A stretch of 64,000 nt of DNA. Source: Fluctibacter corallii (GTDB taxonomy: Bacteria > Pseudomonadota > Gammaproteobacteria > Enterobacterales > Alteromonadaceae). The position numbers were made by a program, and so were the translations under genes. The notes under the pieces were generated by a model. That model searched no databases. It was not told the origin of the DNA and worked only from the letters and a program-made list of their open reading frames with translations. Within the stretch, counting starts at the first letter, position 1. Every line of letters starts with the position of its first letter. The stretch covers positions 248,259 to 312,258 of the forward strand of contig NZ_JAOWKX010000001.1 in the NCBI RefSeq assembly GCF_025751585.1, written 5' to 3'. This document shows, one piece after another, positions 59,360 to 64,000 of this stretch.

Positions 59360-60175
59360 ATGCGTTATGTGAACCTGCTTATTTTGGGTTTAATATCTGC
59401 TGTAACGCTTTATGGATGCGGAAGTGGCAATTCAACCGATTCCTCTCGTTCTCAGCAAACTTCGCCTACTACACCGCCTTCAGACAACATTGCTTCCGCA
59501 GAACCAATAGACAAAGATGTGGCATTATTAATGATTGGAAATAGCCACACTACCGCAAATGGATTGCCTTTGATGGTAGGGAAGCTGATGAAACAAGCAC
59601 TCCCAGACAAACGCATCTTAGTTGACTACGCGCCTACCATTGCATTTCTCTATCAACATTTAGATGAATCTACGACGCTTCGAAAATTTGAGTCTCGCCA
59701 ATGGACTCACGTTACGCTGCAAGCACAGCGCTACTCTCAAAGTCAATCAGTTGATTACCCGACAGACGCTGCCAAAGCATGGGTGGACAAAATCACCGAA
59801 CAAGGTGGAATGGCGGTATTCTTTCCAGAATGGCGACAATGGGGACGCGGATGGGAAGGCGAATATTTACATCAACTCTACAGTAGTATTGCGGATCAAG
59901 CTCCGGCTTGTGTTTCACCTGTTGGCATGGCATGGGATATCGCCTCATCTATACGCCCTGATTTAACGCTTCATGCGCCTGATGGCAACCATGCAAATCT
60001 TACGGGATCTTTGCTCGCAGCATTGGTTATCACTGAAACTATCAGTCAATATCCAGCAGACCTGCTAACGCCAGATGAAACCATAGATGTGAGTCCAGAC
60101 GTTCAAGATTTTTTAGGCCAGGTAGCATCACAAGCGCTAAAAGAATACCCCGCTTGTGAAAGGCTAAACAACTAA
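59360..60175 (+). CDS. SGNH/GDSL-like lipoprotein hydrolase
   Basis: 271 aa from the ATG at 59360, picked because AGGAGG lies 4-5 nt upstream; an earlier in-frame ATG (59342) has no site. A lipoprotein signal ends with the lipobox LYGCGS (Cys near residue 21), followed by a Ser/Thr/Pro linker. The catalytic domain begins LLMIGNSHTTANGLP, where GNSHT is the GDS-like block with the nucleophile Ser. The final block is APDGNHANLTGS, giving the Asp-x-x-His pair. SGNH enzymes are esterases or acyl hydrolases; the substrate is unknown. The protein is probably anchored in the outer membrane. Confidence 0.8.
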   Translation: MRYVNLLILGLISAVTLYGCGSGNSTDSSRSQQTSPTTPPSDNIASAEPIDKDVALLMIGNSHTTANGLPLMVGKLMKQALPDKRILVDYAPTIAFLYQHLDESTTLRKFESRQWTHVTLQAQRYSQSQSVDYPTDAAKAWVDKITEQGGMAVFFPEWRQWGRGWEGEYLHQLYSSIADQAPACVSPVGMAWDIASSIRPDLTLHAPDGNHANLTGSLLAALVITETISQYPADLLTPDETIDVSPDVQDFLGQVASQALKEYPACERLNN

Positions 60176-60305
60176 CGTCTGGTGCTAGGTGCATTGCTGA
60201 TTAGCAATTGAATATAAAAAAGATAAGCGTAAATCAAACGTGTCACTTGAGTAAAAAAAGTATAAGCATATACCGATTAACTATTAAAAAACTTGTTAAC
60301 TTTTA

Positions 60306-60335
60306 TTGACGTTTAAAAGTAAATCGCGCTTTAAT
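60306..60335 (+). promoter_or_regulatory. Candidate leu operon promoter
   Basis: -35 TTGACG (60306-60311), an 18-nt spacer and -10 TTTAAT (60330-60335) would start transcription near 60342, about 80 nt before the leader peptide. The call is by hexamer match and position. Confidence 0.5.
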
Positions 60336-60419
60336 GAATGCAGAAGAACATTTTATGCACTGAATGAGTTACCAAGCGCGACAAACTAAAAGCAGCAAAC
60401 ACAGATACGTTATATTGAT

Positions 60420-60482
60420 ATGAACATGAAGTCGTTACTCCTTATTACCCTACTCCTCATGGCAGCAAGACTGCACGGGTAG
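60420..60482 (+). CDS. leuL: leu operon leader peptide
   Basis: A 20-codon ORF (ATG at 60420, TAG at 60480-60482) encodes MNMKSLLLITLLLMAARLHG with seven Leu codons, in two runs of three plus one. A second in-frame ATG (60426) is an alternative start. Translation through the Leu codons senses charged tRNA-Leu: stalling would change the downstream RNA fold and allow transcription into leuABC. Confidence 0.88.
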   Translation: MNMKSLLLITLLLMAARLHG

Positions 60483-60541
60483 GTTGTAAATAAAAAACGA
60501 CCACATTCAGCAAAAACCCGTGCAAAAGCACGGGTTTTTTC
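60471..60541 (+). promoter_or_regulatory. leu attenuator: terminator with competing leader pairing
   Basis: Terminator stem AAACCCGTGC (60514-60523) with GCACGGGTTT (60528-60537), loop AAAA and a T tract through 60540. The leader segment TGCACGGGT (60472-60480), which overlaps the leader-peptide stop, can pair instead with ACCCGTGCA (60516-60524). This provides the alternative structure required for attenuation by leucine supply. The 406-nt gap before leuA is accounted for by promoter, leader peptide and attenuator. Confidence 0.88.
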
Positions 60542-60581
60542 GTTTTAGGCCAACGGCAACGTCACATTGAAGGACAACACT

Positions 60582-63265
<2,684 letters not shown>

Positions 63266-63270
63266 CCACC

Positions 63271-64000
63271 ATGGCTCAAACCTTATATGACAAAATCTGG
63301 GCATCGCATATTGTCGATCAAATCGGTGAAGACAGCCTTTTGTATATTGATCGTCACTTAATACATGAAGTGACTTCCCCCCAAGCCTTTGCAGGATTAG
63401 ACGACAAACAGCGTAATGTAAGGCGTCCCGACAAAACCTTTGCCACCATGGATCACAGTATTTCGACGCGATCTTTGGCGATTGACGCATGCGGACCAGA
63501 TAATAAACGACAACTGCAAACCCTGATGAATAACTGTGAAAAACATGGCATTGCTTTGTTTCCCGTTGGTCACAGTAAACAAGGCATTGTTCACGTCATC
63601 GGTCCTGAACTTGGCCTAATTTTACCTGGCATGACGGTTGTATGCGGCGACTCTCATACAGCAACCCATGGTGCGTTTGGGGCCTTGGCGTTCGGCATCG
63701 GTACCTCTCAGGTAGAACATGTATTTGCGACACAAACACTGAAGCAAACTAAAGCAAAAAGTATGCGCGTAACCATAGACGGTACACTTGCTGCTGGAAT
63801 AACCGCCAAAGACATTGTGCTTGCAATTATCGGCAAAATCGGCCACGCGGGCGCAACAGGGCACGTTATCGAGTATGCCGGTGAAGCCATTCGTGCTCTG
63901 TCGATGGAAGCGCGCATGACCATTTGCAATATGAGCATCGAGGCGGGTGCAAAAGCTGGATTAATCGCACCAGATAATATCACCTTTGACTATATTCAAG
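63271..64000 (+). CDS. leuC: 3-isopropylmalate dehydratase large subunit (3' end outside window)
   Basis: Partial: about 243 codons, and the frame is open to the window edge. It starts [40 protein letters not shown], the standard LeuC N-terminus of the aconitase family. [26 protein letters not shown] follows near residue 125. LeuC, with LeuD, isomerises 2-isopropylmalate to 3-isopropylmalate using a 4Fe-4S cluster; the cluster Cys residues are expected beyond the window. AAGGA about 10 nt before the ATG supports the start. Confidence 0.96.
   Translation, partial: MAQTLYDKIWASHIVDQIGEDSLLYIDRHLIHEVTSPQAFAGLDDKQRNVRRPDKTFATMDHSISTRSLAIDACGPDNKRQLQTLMNNCEKHGIALFPVGHSKQGIVHVIGPELGLILPGMTVVCGDSHTATHGAFGALAFGIGTSQVEHVFATQTLKQTKAKSMRVTIDGTLAAGITAKDIVLAIIGKIGHAGATGHVIEYAGEAIRALSMEARMTICNMSIEAGAKAGLIAPDNITFDYIQ

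Overview
The window reads as chromosomal DNA of a marine gammaproteobacterium, most likely an Alteromonadales relative of Alteromonas. This is inferred from gene families and gene order (mutS facing cinA/recA, pyrG-eno, a ccmABCDE operon beside stand-alone FliK- and FlhB-like genes, divergent metE/metR, a leuABC operon with an attenuator), not from any database search.

Layout. 1-5.6 kb: 5' part of a polysaccharide-export SLBB protein (minus), a POT peptide transporter, a small membrane protein with galE, then mlaA (minus). 5.7-8.5 kb: cytochrome c maturation genes ccmABCDE (minus). 8.7-12.6 kb: FliK-like and truncated FlhB-like genes, a LysR regulator and a small secreted protein. 12.8-16.6 kb: a GFA-family protein and the divergent metE/metR pair. 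16.9-22.7 kb: a secreted cysteine-rich repeat protein followed after 23 nt by a 1390-residue hybrid two-component regulator.

22.7-47.7 kb: a minus-strand accessory block of about 25 kb. In the direction of transcription it holds a small four-Cys protein with a possible HTH, a phage Q-like antiterminator, two small proteins, a giant (about 4900 aa) Tc-toxin A-like protein with about 30 hemopexin-like repeats, a disordered/coiled-coil protein, a lipase-like protein, a membrane-anchored unknown, a three-TM-type holin, an amidase endolysin with an SH3b domain, and an FtsZ paralogue. Two strong intrinsic terminators lie inside the block, both downstream of the Q-like gene, and three 16-bp direct repeats lie upstream of its first gene. 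My reading is a toxin or effector locus whose product is released by a phage-derived lysis cassette under antitermination control. This resembles the lysis-cassette (type 10-like) release described for Tc toxins, but here it is joined to an unusual giant hemopexin TcA and an FtsZ. No TcB/TcC gene is visible in the window.

48.5-64 kb: housekeeping genes. These are recA with a LexA box, cinA/pncC, mutS, an orphan sensor histidine kinase, pyrG, eno, an unknown protein, an SGNH-like lipoprotein, and the leu operon with a leader peptide (seven Leu codons), terminator and alternative pairing, followed by leuA, leuB and the 5' part of leuC, which runs off the end. I saw no tRNA, rRNA, CRISPR array, integrase or transposase.
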